NCBI RefSeq assembly: GCF_014337155.1
Contig: NZ_CP060632.1
Coordinates: forward strand, 1,867,001 to 1,931,000
Direction: 5' to 3'
Length of the DNA stretch: 64,000 bases
DNA from: Wujia chipingensis
GTDB taxonomy: Bacteria > Bacillota > Clostridia > Lachnospirales > Lachnospiraceae
Both the position numbers and the translations under genes were made by a program. The notes below the pieces were generated by a model. It was given only the letters and a program-made list of their open reading frames with translations, made no database searches and was not told the origin of the DNA. Positions 44,253 through 52,525 of this stretch are shown here, one piece after another (position 1 is the first letter of the stretch; every line of letters starts with the position of its first letter).

Positions 44253-45566
44253 ATGTGGGAATTCGTAATCAATTTATTGGAAGTTGCTATATTATTTTTA
44301 TTATTTAATAATAAACTTGAAAAAAAAGAATTATCTTATTCTTATCCACTCCAAATTCTTTGTTTATTCTCACAGGCAGTCTTGTTGCTTATTCTGAAAA
44401 AATTTTCATGTTCGACTATTTTTATTCTGTTATTTTTTATTGGAATTCATTTTATATATGGTTTTTTATTCTTTGAGAATAAGCCGATCACATTACTTTT
44501 TTGGTCTGTCCTCTATGCCATCGGAACCATTCTTGCAGATGCTGTGACCACGATTGTTCCAACTGCATTTTTGGATATTGACCTGTCAGCGCTCCTTCCA
44601 AATGGTATGCTGCGAATTCCTTTTACTTTAATTTACATCTCGATATTATTCTTATTTACTTTGATTCTGCTCTGTATAAACAACCAGACATTCCGTCTGC
44701 CTTTTCGTGAAAAACTCGCCTTTATTCTGCTGTCACTCTTATGTATTGCCATCCTTCAGGCAATTCTAATCCGGCAATTGACTGGATATGCACCAGATCA
44801 GGGCAACAACAACCGGTTTCTATCCGTTATTTTCTTTCTGGTATTATTTTTGTTTTTTGCCTTTGTTCTTTATGTATACACACTTGGAACCACGCAGGAA
44901 CAAAACCAGCGTTTATCGGAAGAAAATATTATACAACAAATGGAGCTTAAACAATACGAACAGGTTGTTTCCTCTGTAGAAGAGCTGCGTTCAGTCAAAC
45001 ATGATATGCAAAATCATATGACTGTCATCTCAGCCATGTTACACGAAAAGCAATACGAGAAAGCCTGCAGCTATATCGACACATACGCAGATAAATTAAA
45101 TCAGACACATCGTATTATTTCCAGTGGAAATATTCCGATTGATTGTATTGTTACAAACAAACTTTCCTATGCACATGCACAGCATATCAAAACCACACAT
45201 AGCATCTTTCTTCCAAAAGACATCCTGATTGATGATATTCAATTATGTACGCTGATTGGCAATCTGTTCGACAATGCAATCGAAGCCTGTATGAAAATAA
45301 AAGAACCTGATAAACGATATATTGATTTCCAGATAAAACCCTTTAACTGTATGATGTCTATTTACATGGAAAATAGTTGTATCGGTGATTATGTCATAGA
45401 TAAAAATGGCAAGCTAAAAACCAGCAAGCAGACAAATATTATAAATCATGGAATCGGTTTGAAACGAATCAAGGAGATTGTAGAACGAGCAAATGGTTTT
45501 GTCACACTAAACCCATCCAATGATAAATTTGAGGTTATAATACAACTACCAACGGAGGAACACTAA
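44253..45566 (+). CDS. AgrC-like sensor histidine kinase (GHKL type)
   Basis: 437 residues. Residues 1-210 contain about six membrane helices, as in peptide-sensing kinases of the AgrC/ComD group. The dimerisation helix has SVKHDMQNHM with phospho-acceptor His250. The GHKL ATPase has NLFDNAIEAC (N box) near 330 and GIGLKRIKEIVERANG (G box) near 405. AAGGGGG precedes the ATG. The gene is 1 nt from a LytTR response regulator. Agr genes on the far side of the ABC operon make a peptide signal its probable ligand. AT-rich compared with neighbours, suggesting transfer. Confidence 0.9.
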   Translation: MWEFVINLLEVAILFLLFNNKLEKKELSYSYPLQILCLFSQAVLLLILKKFSCSTIFILLFFIGIHFIYGFLFFENKPITLLFWSVLYAIGTILADAVTTIVPTAFLDIDLSALLPNGMLRIPFTLIYISILFLFTLILLCINNQTFRLPFREKLAFILLSLLCIAILQAILIRQLTGYAPDQGNNNRFLSVIFFLVLFLFFAFVLYVYTLGTTQEQNQRLSEENIIQQMELKQYEQVVSSVEELRSVKHDMQNHMTVISAMLHEKQYEKACSYIDTYADKLNQTHRIISSGNIPIDCIVTNKLSYAHAQHIKTTHSIFLPKDILIDDIQLCTLIGNLFDNAIEACMKIKEPDKRYIDFQIKPFNCMMSIYMENSCIGDYVIDKNGKLKTSKQTNIINHGIGLKRIKEIVERANGFVTLNPSNDKFEVIIQLPTEEH

Positions 45567-45567
45567 C

Positions 45568-46284
45568 ATGCATTTACAAATTATAATATTGGAAGATACA
45601 CCATCAGAATTTATGCAGACAAAACATGCACTAGAACAATATGCAGATTTATACCATCACACATTCGAAATTGTCTGGGTGCAAAATGAAAGTTCCCTGA
45701 TTCGCATGTATCACGCTCAATCTTTTGATTTACTTTTTGCTGACATAGAAATAAAGCTGCCAAATACATACAGCAGTGAAAACGGAATCATAATCTGCAA
45801 AAAGCTTCGAGAACTTCAATACTCTGGCGATATCATATTCCTGACTAATTTTCAGGAATACGTCTTTGATGGTTATTCTGTACGTGCCTTCAATTATCTT
45901 CTGAAACCGATTACACTGGAAGTTCTCACCCCCTGTATGGATGCATACCTGCAACTACATAGCGATGATTACTATTACTATCAAAACGACCAGACTTATA
46001 TAAGGATTCCATATACAAACATCATCAGCATATCAAAAGAAAAAAACAATACATTAATTGTAACAACAGACAACATATACATCGAACGTATATCATTAGA
46101 TGAAATAATGAATAAGCTTTCATCAAACTTTGTTCGTTGTCACAAATCTTGTATTGTAAATATATTGCACGTTCAATCTCTGATAAAAAATAACCTTCAC
46201 CTCTCCAATAATACATGGCAGTCAGTTGGCAGAAGCTATCTTCCGTCTGTTCGTGCCCATATGTCAAGATTCATGCAAAAATAA
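45568..46284 (+). CDS. AgrA-like LytTR response regulator
   Basis: 238 residues. N-terminal receiver with acidic pocket ED at 9-10, phospho-acceptor Asp59 in LLFADIEIKLPN, and Lys in FNYLLKPI near 110. C-terminal LytTR DNA-binding domain, about 140-238, with FVRCHKSCIVNI near 190 and a final SYLPSVRAHMSRFM. LytTR proteins bind pairs of 9-bp direct repeats near 21 bp apart; such a pair lies at 50683-50716 in front of agrD. GGAGG precedes the start. It ends 7 nt from the convergent ABC permease. Confidence 0.92.
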   Translation: MHLQIIILEDTPSEFMQTKHALEQYADLYHHTFEIVWVQNESSLIRMYHAQSFDLLFADIEIKLPNTYSSENGIIICKKLRELQYSGDIIFLTNFQEYVFDGYSVRAFNYLLKPITLEVLTPCMDAYLQLHSDDYYYYQNDQTYIRIPYTNIISISKEKNNTLIVTTDNIYIERISLDEIMNKLSSNFVRCHKSCIVNILHVQSLIKNNLHLSNNTWQSVGRSYLPSVRAHMSRFMQK

Positions 46285-46291
46285 AGTTCTT

Positions 46292-47137
46292 TCACCAAAT
46301 AATATTTCGCTTTCGTATGATTCCATATCCACATCCGACCAATCCCACAATCAGGCAAATGAGATATGGAATCCCAAACGCGGTTGTAAGCACCTCATCC
46401 TGCGGATACAGACTGTCAGAATAATACCGGCACGCCATCGCATATCCATGCACCAAAAATCGATTTCCATAATACGCTGACAGCACCAGAATAAATGTAA
46501 TCACACTCATTACCGCTGCACTATTCATATAGAGGGATAACAGAAGCTGTATCATCGACTGCACGATACCTGCCAGCACAGGAAGGAGCACCGCCATCCG
46601 AATAAGCTCTGGCATCGACGTATTCGCTACCTCCTCTCCATAGTAAAGAGATAGCGCAATCTGCTGACCAGACATCGACATATTCCCAGTCGAAATCCAC
46701 GCATATCCGTATGTCATGCCATAGAGCAGCAGGAAATAAAACAGGTTGATGCAGACACAGCAGATACATTTCGAGCTCCACCACAGCACACGGCTCCGGC
46801 TCTTTAGCATAAGCTGCATACCAAAGCCATGCATATCCTCTTCCACATAATTTCCAATACAGTATGCAAGCAGAATATACTGCAGAACCCACGCCAGCGG
46901 AAGTCTGAACTGATCCGGTGTATTCTGGTTAAAATGAAATGGTCTCTGTCCCCAAAACTCATTGACCATATAGCCAAGCGGTGACCAGCTTTCGCCATAC
47001 ATTCCCAGATAATCTCCACTTGCCCGGTCGAGCAAAAGACACGTAATAAAGACAAGCACGATAAGCCACAGATACCTTCTCCAAAACCGGATCAGTCCCT
47101 CACTGATATCATATTCCAAGAAGTGCAATAATCTCAT
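46292..47137 (-). CDS. ABC-2 type permease subunit
   Basis: 281 residues from ATG at 47137, which has GGAGG 9 nt upstream inside the end of the ATPase gene; the frame runs 36 codons further but without a ribosome site. Six membrane helices are visible (about 22-38, 75-95, 115-140, 165-185, 200-225, 245-265). It begins 1 nt after the ATPase stop. It is the last gene of the agrD-led operon. Permeases of this type export peptides or remove antimicrobials from the membrane; no substrate can be named. Confidence 0.85.
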   Translation of the reverse strand: MRLLHFLEYDISEGLIRFWRRYLWLIVLVFITCLLLDRASGDYLGMYGESWSPLGYMVNEFWGQRPFHFNQNTPDQFRLPLAWVLQYILLAYCIGNYVEEDMHGFGMQLMLKSRSRVLWWSSKCICCVCINLFYFLLLYGMTYGYAWISTGNMSMSGQQIALSLYYGEEVANTSMPELIRMAVLLPVLAGIVQSMIQLLLSLYMNSAAVMSVITFILVLSAYYGNRFLVHGYAMACRYYSDSLYPQDEVLTTAFGIPYLICLIVGLVGCGYGIIRKRNIIW

Positions 47138-47138
47138 A

Positions 47139-47774
47139 TCATGCTTCCTCCTCCAACCGTCCCTCTGACATATGCAAAACCGTATCCGCCATATACTCCA
47201 TTTCCTCTTTGTCGTGACAGGCAATGATAATAATCCGTTCGTCATCCATCAACGCCCGGATGGCATCCCGGATCACACTGACACCTTCCGCATCGATCGC
47301 ATTGATCGGTTCATCCAGCAGGATAATATCCGGCTTTCCCATAATTGCAGCTGCAATTCCAAGCCGCTGACGCATACCAAGCGAATACTTGTAATACTTC
47401 CGTTTGTCGTCGGGATCAAGCCCCACCTGTTCCAGGGTTGCCCGGATTTCGTCCTGCGGCACACCGCCCTGCACCTTCGCCAGTATCTCCAGATTCTCCA
47501 AGCCGGTATATCCTCGCAGAAACGCAGGATTCTCAATCAGAAGTCCCATACTTGGCGGAAAAGAAATATCCTTTCCGAGTGTCTTTCCATTGATCTTCAC
47601 AGCTCCGCTGGTCGGATAGATCAGTCCTGCCATCGTCCGCATCAGCATCGTTTTCCCACAGCCATTCTTGCCACTTAAACCATAGATACAGCCCCCGGTA
47701 AATGTCTTTGTCACATCCTGCAATACCGGAACTCCCTTTATCTTCTTTGTCACATGTTCTAACTTTATCTCCAT
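47139..47774 (-). CDS. ABC transporter ATP-binding subunit
   Basis: 211 residues, short but complete. Walker A GKNGCGKT at 35-42, Q-loop region SMGLLIENPAFLRG (a common bacteriocin-ABC variant), signature YSLGMRQRLGIAAAI near 130, Walker B DIILLDEPINAID near 150 and H-loop ACHDKEE near 185. It energises the two flanking permeases. It resembles the ATPases of lantibiotic immunity and BcrA-type exporters. Confidence 0.93.
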   Translation of the reverse strand: MEIKLEHVTKKIKGVPVLQDVTKTFTGGCIYGLSGKNGCGKTMLMRTMAGLIYPTSGAVKINGKTLGKDISFPPSMGLLIENPAFLRGYTGLENLEILAKVQGGVPQDEIRATLEQVGLDPDDKRKYYKYSLGMRQRLGIAAAIMGKPDIILLDEPINAIDAEGVSVIRDAIRALMDDERIIIIACHDKEEMEYMADTVLHMSEGRLEEEA

Positions 47775-47814
47775 TTTCCCTGCACACTCCTCTCTTGACA
47801 GATATCACCGGACA

Positions 47815-48678
47815 TTATAGAAAATCCCGCCGACGGTTTGAAAGCCATAACAGTAATCCTTCCACTGCCAGAATCGCAACTGTTACACTCACAATCCCAC
47901 GAAATGTTATCCCAAAAACCAGCTGGCTCGGATTTACAAACATAGCCGGATTGTAAGCTGCAAACTCCGGGAACAAATTATACACACCATAAAACAGCAT
48001 ACAGTGAAGTAACATGGGAAATATCAATGTACCAAATCTGTTTTCCATCCATCCGACACACAGAAGTGGAATTTCTGCATAGATTCCCCCATATAAAAAT
48101 ACAATTCCTGTATAGCTGATGGCATATAGCACTGGCTTTTCAAAGAAAAGCGCACTCCACATCATGGAATTACCCACGACATTCTGCATGGAAATAGGAT
48201 CAATTCCAATCGCTGGAAGGTAACAGGCGGAAAGTAACAGACTTACCAACAGCGGCAAGGCAGCCGCACAGCCCCCACTTATAAAAATTGCTGCCGCTTT
48301 GCTTATGATATACTGCTTTCTTCCCCGCCGGACAAGCATCTGCATTGCATATCCGGATTTCCATTCCGAAAACAGGGAAATACTGTATGGTAATACTGCA
48401 AAAAGAGGCAGCGCCAAAAACAGGAACTGATTAAAAGATGAGTAATATTCACATCCGATCCACCCCTGCATGATATAGGTCTGAAACCATGAACCGTAAT
48501 GTTCATCGGTCACAGGTAATCCAAGAATATGATTCCTTTCTTTCATATTTACCTGATAAATATTCTGATACGCCCAGATTGTCTGTATGACTGCGAGCAG
48601 AACGCCGGACAATGCTGCTACGAGAAATCCTTTGGAACGGAATGCTTTTTTCATCTCTGTTGTAATAACTTCTTTCAC
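47815..48678 (-). CDS. ABC-2 type permease subunit
   Basis: 287 residues with about six membrane helices (first at about 17-37, last at about 255-275). A short soluble loop after helix 1 carries VNMKERNHILGLPV. It overlaps the upstream small lipoprotein-like gene by 4 nt (ATGA type) and lies 40 nt before the ATPase gene. Together with the 46292 permease it would form a heterodimeric channel. Confidence 0.85.
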   Translation of the reverse strand: MKEVITTEMKKAFRSKGFLVAALSGVLLAVIQTIWAYQNIYQVNMKERNHILGLPVTDEHYGSWFQTYIMQGWIGCEYYSSFNQFLFLALPLFAVLPYSISLFSEWKSGYAMQMLVRRGRKQYIISKAAAIFISGGCAAALPLLVSLLLSACYLPAIGIDPISMQNVVGNSMMWSALFFEKPVLYAISYTGIVFLYGGIYAEIPLLCVGWMENRFGTLIFPMLLHCMLFYGVYNLFPEFAAYNPAMFVNPSQLVFGITFRGIVSVTVAILAVEGLLLWLSNRRRDFL

Positions 48679-49253
48679 TGTCCCTTTCCTCCTTCATACC
48701 GGATATCCTGAATCTTCATTTCCGTCTTGACCGGATACGTTCCGAGTACAGTCTCATACTCCATCTTTCCATTCTCCACATCCTTCCATTGCGCTTCCGA
48801 TAAATTTGCCTTATAGATTTCATACGGAATCACGACTGTATCACCCGACTGGAAGTTCCCATCCGAAAGAGACGGATTCATATCCTGCGTCATAAATGGA
48901 TCTGGTCCGTTAAACAAATGCACATATTGAATCGGAATATAAAGATCCAGTTTGTTTGCTTCCTGTACTTTTCCAATCTGATATTCAACAACCAATAGTT
49001 TCATCTCATCTGCAGGTATGTTCGGATTCTGATAATCGGTAAGCTCTGGATGCTGTGTATAGAAATCTGAGCTGTTCCACATCTCGGCATTTACGATTGT
49101 ATACGAAAGTCCACAATATTCCGCTGTCTGTCCCTGCGGAACCTCCCTTATTTCTGGTGAATATGTATGGGTGTTCACATACCAGATACGCAGGCCCAGT
49201 CCAGTTACCGCAAGCAGGATACCAATTAAAATCAAGACCTTTTTTCTTTTCAT
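48675..49253 (-). CDS. Membrane-anchored extracellular protein of unknown function
   Basis: 192 residues. One N-terminal membrane or signal helix (KVLILIGILLAVTGLGLRIWYV, read as residues 4-25) and a beta-rich outer domain with LSYTIVNAEMW, VVEYQIGKV and a C-terminal TEMKIQDIRYEGG. No Cys lipobox. It overlaps the next permease gene by 4 nt, so it is part of the transporter unit. It may be one of the DUF5027/DUF5028-type proteins that occur next to such ABC genes; that assignment is from memory and untested. Confidence 0.65.
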   Translation of the reverse strand: MKRKKVLILIGILLAVTGLGLRIWYVNTHTYSPEIREVPQGQTAEYCGLSYTIVNAEMWNSSDFYTQHPELTDYQNPNIPADEMKLLVVEYQIGKVQEANKLDLYIPIQYVHLFNGPDPFMTQDMNPSLSDGNFQSGDTVVIPYEIYKANLSEAQWKDVENGKMEYETVLGTYPVKTEMKIQDIRYEGGKGQ

Positions 49254-49275
49254 GACATATGCTTCTCCTTCATAG

Positions 49276-50163
49276 TTATTGGCACTCTATATAAATGTGT
49301 GTCAACGCATCACGGATATTTTTTTCCTGCCATGCCTGATCTCCAGAAGATGGCATATTCCCAGCTATTTCCAGATAATATTTCGGAGAAGTGAAAACCT
49401 CATCCACGGATTTCTCTCCTATGAATTCATATGGATCTTCGCCATTCCCATCCCCTTCTGTATAACATTCAACATAACTGGTTCCTCCAATAGCTATCGT
49501 TACCGTCTCTCCTGGTCGAATCTGATAATATCTGGCAAGTTTTTCGATCTCCGCACCCTGTATTTCTTCCCAGCCGTCTCTTTTTGACATATAGAAATCG
49601 TTATACGCATACCCATAGAAACTCTTTCCGTCTACATATGCGATATAATCATCCTGTGTACACACAATCTCACACATAGTTGGCAAAAATTCCTTCTCAT
49701 ACCGATCCTCGTTTGTTACTTCAATCTCCGCATATACAAAGTTCGCTCCATTATCAAACTCTTCTGTTATCCATTTGGAATCCTTAGGATCTGTCTCAAC
49801 GTAGTCCGAATTATAATGCTCACTCTCTACAAACGCTTCATATGTATCGTATACGTGGAAATACGTGACAGTAAATCCAAATCCATTATATATCTGATAG
49901 CTTCCTTTGGAAAATACGGAACCATCCTGTTCTACTTTCTCCTTATTTTCTACTGCCTGCTCAAAAAATTGCTGTTCTTCATCTTTATCTGATGCCGATG
50001 CAGCCATATCCGTGGCAGTTTCTGCTGCCACGGACGATGATACTTCTTCTGTCGTTACTTGCCCATTTCCAATAGATCTTTTATTTTTTACAAAGCCTAT
50101 CATGCCAATAATCACGGAAAAGCAAATAACTCCACACAAAAAGAACATCACCTTCTTTTTCAT
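49276..50163 (-). CDS. Membrane-anchored extracellular protein of unknown function
   Basis: 295 residues. N-terminal membrane helix (about 5-25), a Ser/Ala/Glu-rich spacer to about 75, then a beta-rich domain with GFGFTVTYFHVYDTYE, FVYAEIEVTNEDRYEKEF and YYQIRPGETVTIAIGG, like an immunoglobulin-type or DUF4352/DUF5027-type outer domain. It is 22 nt upstream of the second anchored protein. A role in substrate capture, immunity or chaperoning for the ABC transporter is possible but not shown. Confidence 0.65.
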   Translation of the reverse strand: MKKKVMFFLCGVICFSVIIGMIGFVKNKRSIGNGQVTTEEVSSSVAAETATDMAASASDKDEEQQFFEQAVENKEKVEQDGSVFSKGSYQIYNGFGFTVTYFHVYDTYEAFVESEHYNSDYVETDPKDSKWITEEFDNGANFVYAEIEVTNEDRYEKEFLPTMCEIVCTQDDYIAYVDGKSFYGYAYNDFYMSKRDGWEEIQGAEIEKLARYYQIRPGETVTIAIGGTSYVECYTEGDGNGEDPYEFIGEKSVDEVFTSPKYYLEIAGNMPSSGDQAWQEKNIRDALTHIYIECQ

Positions 50164-50178
50164 ATTGTCCCTCTCTCC

Positions 50179-50466
50179 TTAATTCAAAATCGTATAGCTT
50201 CCCGCACAATCTGGACTCCATACACCTTTTGCTGTACCATTGCCACTTTGTGATTTCACTCCCAAAGATGCATACCTATATCCTCGTTCATATACGCCAT
50301 TTGTAACAGCATATTTTCCTGTTCTATTTACAACACACTCTCTCGTAGCTCCATACTCATTTCCCGCCGGTTTTAATGAATCATCTGTTCCATACGATCC
50401 ATAAGGAGTTATCATGAGTTTTGTCAGATTATTATATGCTCCATTCCAGTTAAAATAAATTTTGCT
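50179..50466 (-). pseudogene. Fragment of a small secreted protein (DUF2712-like), start and signal peptide missing
   Basis: The open frame runs from about 50478 (after a TGA) to the stop at 50179, with the first ATG at 50415 and no ribosome site before it. The product reads KIYFNWNGAYNNL...YERGYRYASLGVKSQ...GVWSPDCAG. The final GxWSPD pattern and the preceding YxYA strand recall small secreted DUF2712-type proteins of gut Clostridia, which are mature after a signal peptide. Here no signal peptide exists and the 5' part overlaps the end of agrD in another frame. This suggests a deletion that joined agrD to the middle of the effector gene. Family call is tentative. Confidence 0.5.
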
Positions 50467-50585
50467 GGTCTCTTTGGCTCATACATAAAGCCAAAGCAAT
50501 TTGCATTTGCTTTTTTCTCTGCTACTGCTTCTACTGATTTCCGCAGCAGATCTGCCACCCTTGATGTTTGTTCTCTTTCTGCCAT
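50424..50585 (-). CDS. agrD: AgrD-like cyclic autoinducer peptide precursor, 53 residues
   Basis: Start ATG at 50585 with AAGGAAGGGGG upstream; a longer frame exists but lacks a ribosome site. The precursor has an N-terminal charged helix (SRVADLLRKSVEAVAEKK), then ANANCFGFM at residues 26-34, then YEPKRPAK. This matches AgrD layout: Cys30 to Met34 would form a five-residue thiolactone ring like CDFIM of S. aureus, and the P/K-rich tail would be removed by AgrB. The last 11 residues (FILTGMEHIII) are atypical and overlap another frame. It leads the minus-strand ABC operon and diverges from agrB. Confidence 0.8.
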   Translation of the reverse strand: MAEREQTSRVADLLRKSVEAVAEKKANANCFGFMYEPKRPAKFILTGMEHIII

Positions 50586-50646
50586 AGCATTATCCCCCTT
50601 CCTTTGTAGTTCACAGATTTTATTACTCGAGTCCCTCTGTTTTTCC

Positions 50647-50674
50647 AACATAACACACAAATCAAAAATTTCAA
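50647..50674 (-). promoter_or_regulatory. Promoter of agrD
   Basis: On the minus strand TTGAAA (50669-50674), 16 nt, TATGTT (50647-50652). The boxes are weak, as expected for an activated promoter. The 13-bp direct repeats end 8 nt upstream of the -35 box. Confidence 0.55.
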
Positions 50675-50682
50675 CTCCTCGT

Positions 50683-50716
50683 GGTGCGAACGACATCCTG
50701 ATGGGTGCGAACGACA
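50683..50716 (-). promoter_or_regulatory. Paired LytTR-type direct repeats upstream of agrD
   Basis: The 13-mer GGTGCGAACGACA occurs exactly twice, at 50683-50695 and 50704-50716, a 21-bp period (two helix turns). Read on the minus strand each has C-GTT-C-G-C, matching most of the LytTR consensus (xxCGTTxRY). The site sits between divergent agrD and agrB, so one regulator dimer could control both. Confidence 0.7.
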
Positions 50717-50789
50717 CTCCTTATATTTTTTAATGCATTTTTTTCTTTTCCTCGTGCTATGATATATCCTGAACATAGGAGGAACCAAT

Positions 50790-51362
50790 ATGATTGAAAC
50801 TTTCGCTCATCGACTAGCCCAAAAATTAATATCTCTATCCAGCGAAGATACTGTAACAACAGATGATATTGCAGTAGTATCTTATGGTATTGAATGTTTG
50901 CTAAATCTCTGCATTCCTTTCTTCTTTTTTCTGATATATTCCTGTTTTACGCATCGCATTTTGGGTATGGTTTACTTTTTAATTTCATTCTTGTTTTTAC
51001 GAAATCATATCGGAGGTTTCCATGCAAAATCCCATATACGCTGTCTGCTATACAGCACCATTTATGGACTGTTTTTCTTATGGTTGCTGACACTACCCAT
51101 TCTTCCCGGCTTATATATTAAACTATCCATATATGGTATCATTCTCGCAGGAATTGCAATCGGAAAACCTATATGCCAGACAAACATGAATTCTACACGA
51201 GCTCGTATGAATTCCTATATTACAATTATTCTAGAATGTCTGTGTATGATTTGTTTTGACAAGATATGGCATTTTACTACACTCAGTACAGCTATCTTTC
51301 TTGGTTCCTGTGCAGCCGCTATACTTTATATACCTGGGAGAATATTTCAACATAATACGTGA
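50790..51362 (+). CDS. agrB: AgrB-like peptide-processing membrane protease
   Basis: 190 residues with about five to six membrane helices. AgrB cuts AgrD and closes the thiolactone. The catalytic pair is visible in RNHIGGFHAKSHIRC: His78 and Cys85, spaced seven as in S. aureus (His77/Cys84). AGGAGG lies 8 nt before the ATG. No agrD follows it; the only candidate lies upstream on the other strand at 50424. A possible -10 box TATGAT is about 30 nt before the start. Confidence 0.93.
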   Translation: MIETFAHRLAQKLISLSSEDTVTTDDIAVVSYGIECLLNLCIPFFFFLIYSCFTHRILGMVYFLISFLFLRNHIGGFHAKSHIRCLLYSTIYGLFFLWLLTLPILPGLYIKLSIYGIILAGIAIGKPICQTNMNSTRARMNSYITIILECLCMICFDKIWHFTTLSTAIFLGSCAAAILYIPGRIFQHNT

Positions 51363-51368
51363 ATTTTC

Positions 51369-51397
51369 TTGACAATTTTCCAGAACTAAGATACCTT
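51369..51397 (+). promoter_or_regulatory. Promoter with small palindrome, for the transglycosylase gene
   Basis: TTGACA (51369-51374), 17 nt, TACCTT (51392-51397). A palindrome AGATAC-7 nt-GTATCT overlaps the -10 box and could be an operator. Confidence 0.5.
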
Positions 51398-51435
51398 TGA
51401 AGTATCTATCAAGGAAACGAAGGGAGGAAGGAATC

Positions 51436-52518
51436 ATGGTATTTATCGAAGGTGTCGGCTATGTGAACGACAGCAGTGCCGTTGCAACGCCGAATCATAC
51501 GCAGTCCGTATCGGAAACAACAGCAAATTTTGATGGTATGCTTCGCACGGAAACAGATAAATTAAATCAGGCATCTGTCACAACGAACCTTGATTCCATC
51601 TTCAAGGAAGCCGCTGACAAATACGGCGTATCCGAACGACTCTTAAAGGCAATCGCCTATACAGAATCTGGTTTTCAGGCAAATGCGACCTCCTCTTCCG
51701 GAGCCATGGGGATCATGCAGCTCATGCCAAGCACGGCAAGCGCGTATGGCGTATCCGATCCTTACGATGCCTACCAGAATATCATGGGCGGTGCAGCCGT
51801 GTTGAAGGATCTTCTGAATATGTTTCAGGGAAACCAATCGCTTGCAATCGCAGGCTATAATGCCGGATGTGGCAATGTGAAAAAATATGGCGGTGTACCA
51901 CCATTTACTGAGACACAAAATTACGTTGCCAAGGTCACGAGTCTGATGCAGACCGGTGTATCGGTTCCTGCAAATACAGTCACAGTAAATCCTTCTGCAA
52001 ATACCTCTTCCAATACCGGAACGGCTACAAGCGAAAATTTCAATACTTCAAATGAAGCAACTGTTTCTTCCGAAACAGCAAAAAAAAATGCGGAAATCCT
52101 CGCAGAGATCAAAGAGATCATCTCTGCCATTTCCACACTCACAACGAACCAAAGCACGTATTCAAATACATCCATGCAGAGTGGTCTTTCCGCATTAAAC
52201 GGAACATCCGCTTCCGATTTCAGTGCAGGCAGCCTGCTTTCCTCCTATGGGAATCCGATCTCTACGATTCTGTCATCCTTACAGAATGTAGATACAACGG
52301 ACACGGACAGCCTGCAGAAAGTTCTATCCTACGCAGAGTACCAGTTACTCACCAGCCACTACGCAAACATGGTTGATATCATCTCCGTACTCGGAAGTAC
52401 AAGCCTAAGCTCTGAAAGTGATTCGGACGACTCTCTCTCTCATTTGTTCGAACTCGCGACACAGCAGAATATGCGTAAAGTCATAAACGTCATGGGAAAT
52501 TCTACTTCCCTTCTATAA
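51436..52518 (+). CDS. Lytic transglycosylase domain protein without signal peptide
   Basis: 360 residues from ATG at 51436, which has GGGAGGAAGG upstream. Residues about 60-180 form an SLT (goose-lysozyme-like) domain: AYTESGF with catalytic Glu near 81, SSGAMGIMQLMPSTASAYG, and AIAGYNAGCGNVKKYGG. These enzymes cut glycan strands to anhydro-muropeptides. The rest is Ser/Thr/Asn-rich linker and helices. No signal peptide or membrane helix precedes the domain, so export must use another route or lysis. It lies between agrB and a convergent FHA-ABC transporter. Confidence 0.88.
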   Translation: MVFIEGVGYVNDSSAVATPNHTQSVSETTANFDGMLRTETDKLNQASVTTNLDSIFKEAADKYGVSERLLKAIAYTESGFQANATSSSGAMGIMQLMPSTASAYGVSDPYDAYQNIMGGAAVLKDLLNMFQGNQSLAIAGYNAGCGNVKKYGGVPPFTETQNYVAKVTSLMQTGVSVPANTVTVNPSANTSSNTGTATSENFNTSNEATVSSETAKKNAEILAEIKEIISAISTLTTNQSTYSNTSMQSGLSALNGTSASDFSAGSLLSSYGNPISTILSSLQNVDTTDTDSLQKVLSYAEYQLLTSHYANMVDIISVLGSTSLSSESDSDDSLSHLFELATQQNMRKVINVMGNSTSLL

Positions 52519-52525
52519 TCTTAAT

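Noticed and set aside
50586-50717. Longer start for agrD
   Set aside because: The frame extends 44 codons upstream, but that part covers the promoter and the direct repeats and has no ribosome site; the ATG at 50585 does.
51363-51435. An agrD gene directly after agrB, as in classical agr
   Set aside because: The 73 nt contain a promoter and a ribosome site for the next gene and no small Cys-containing frame.
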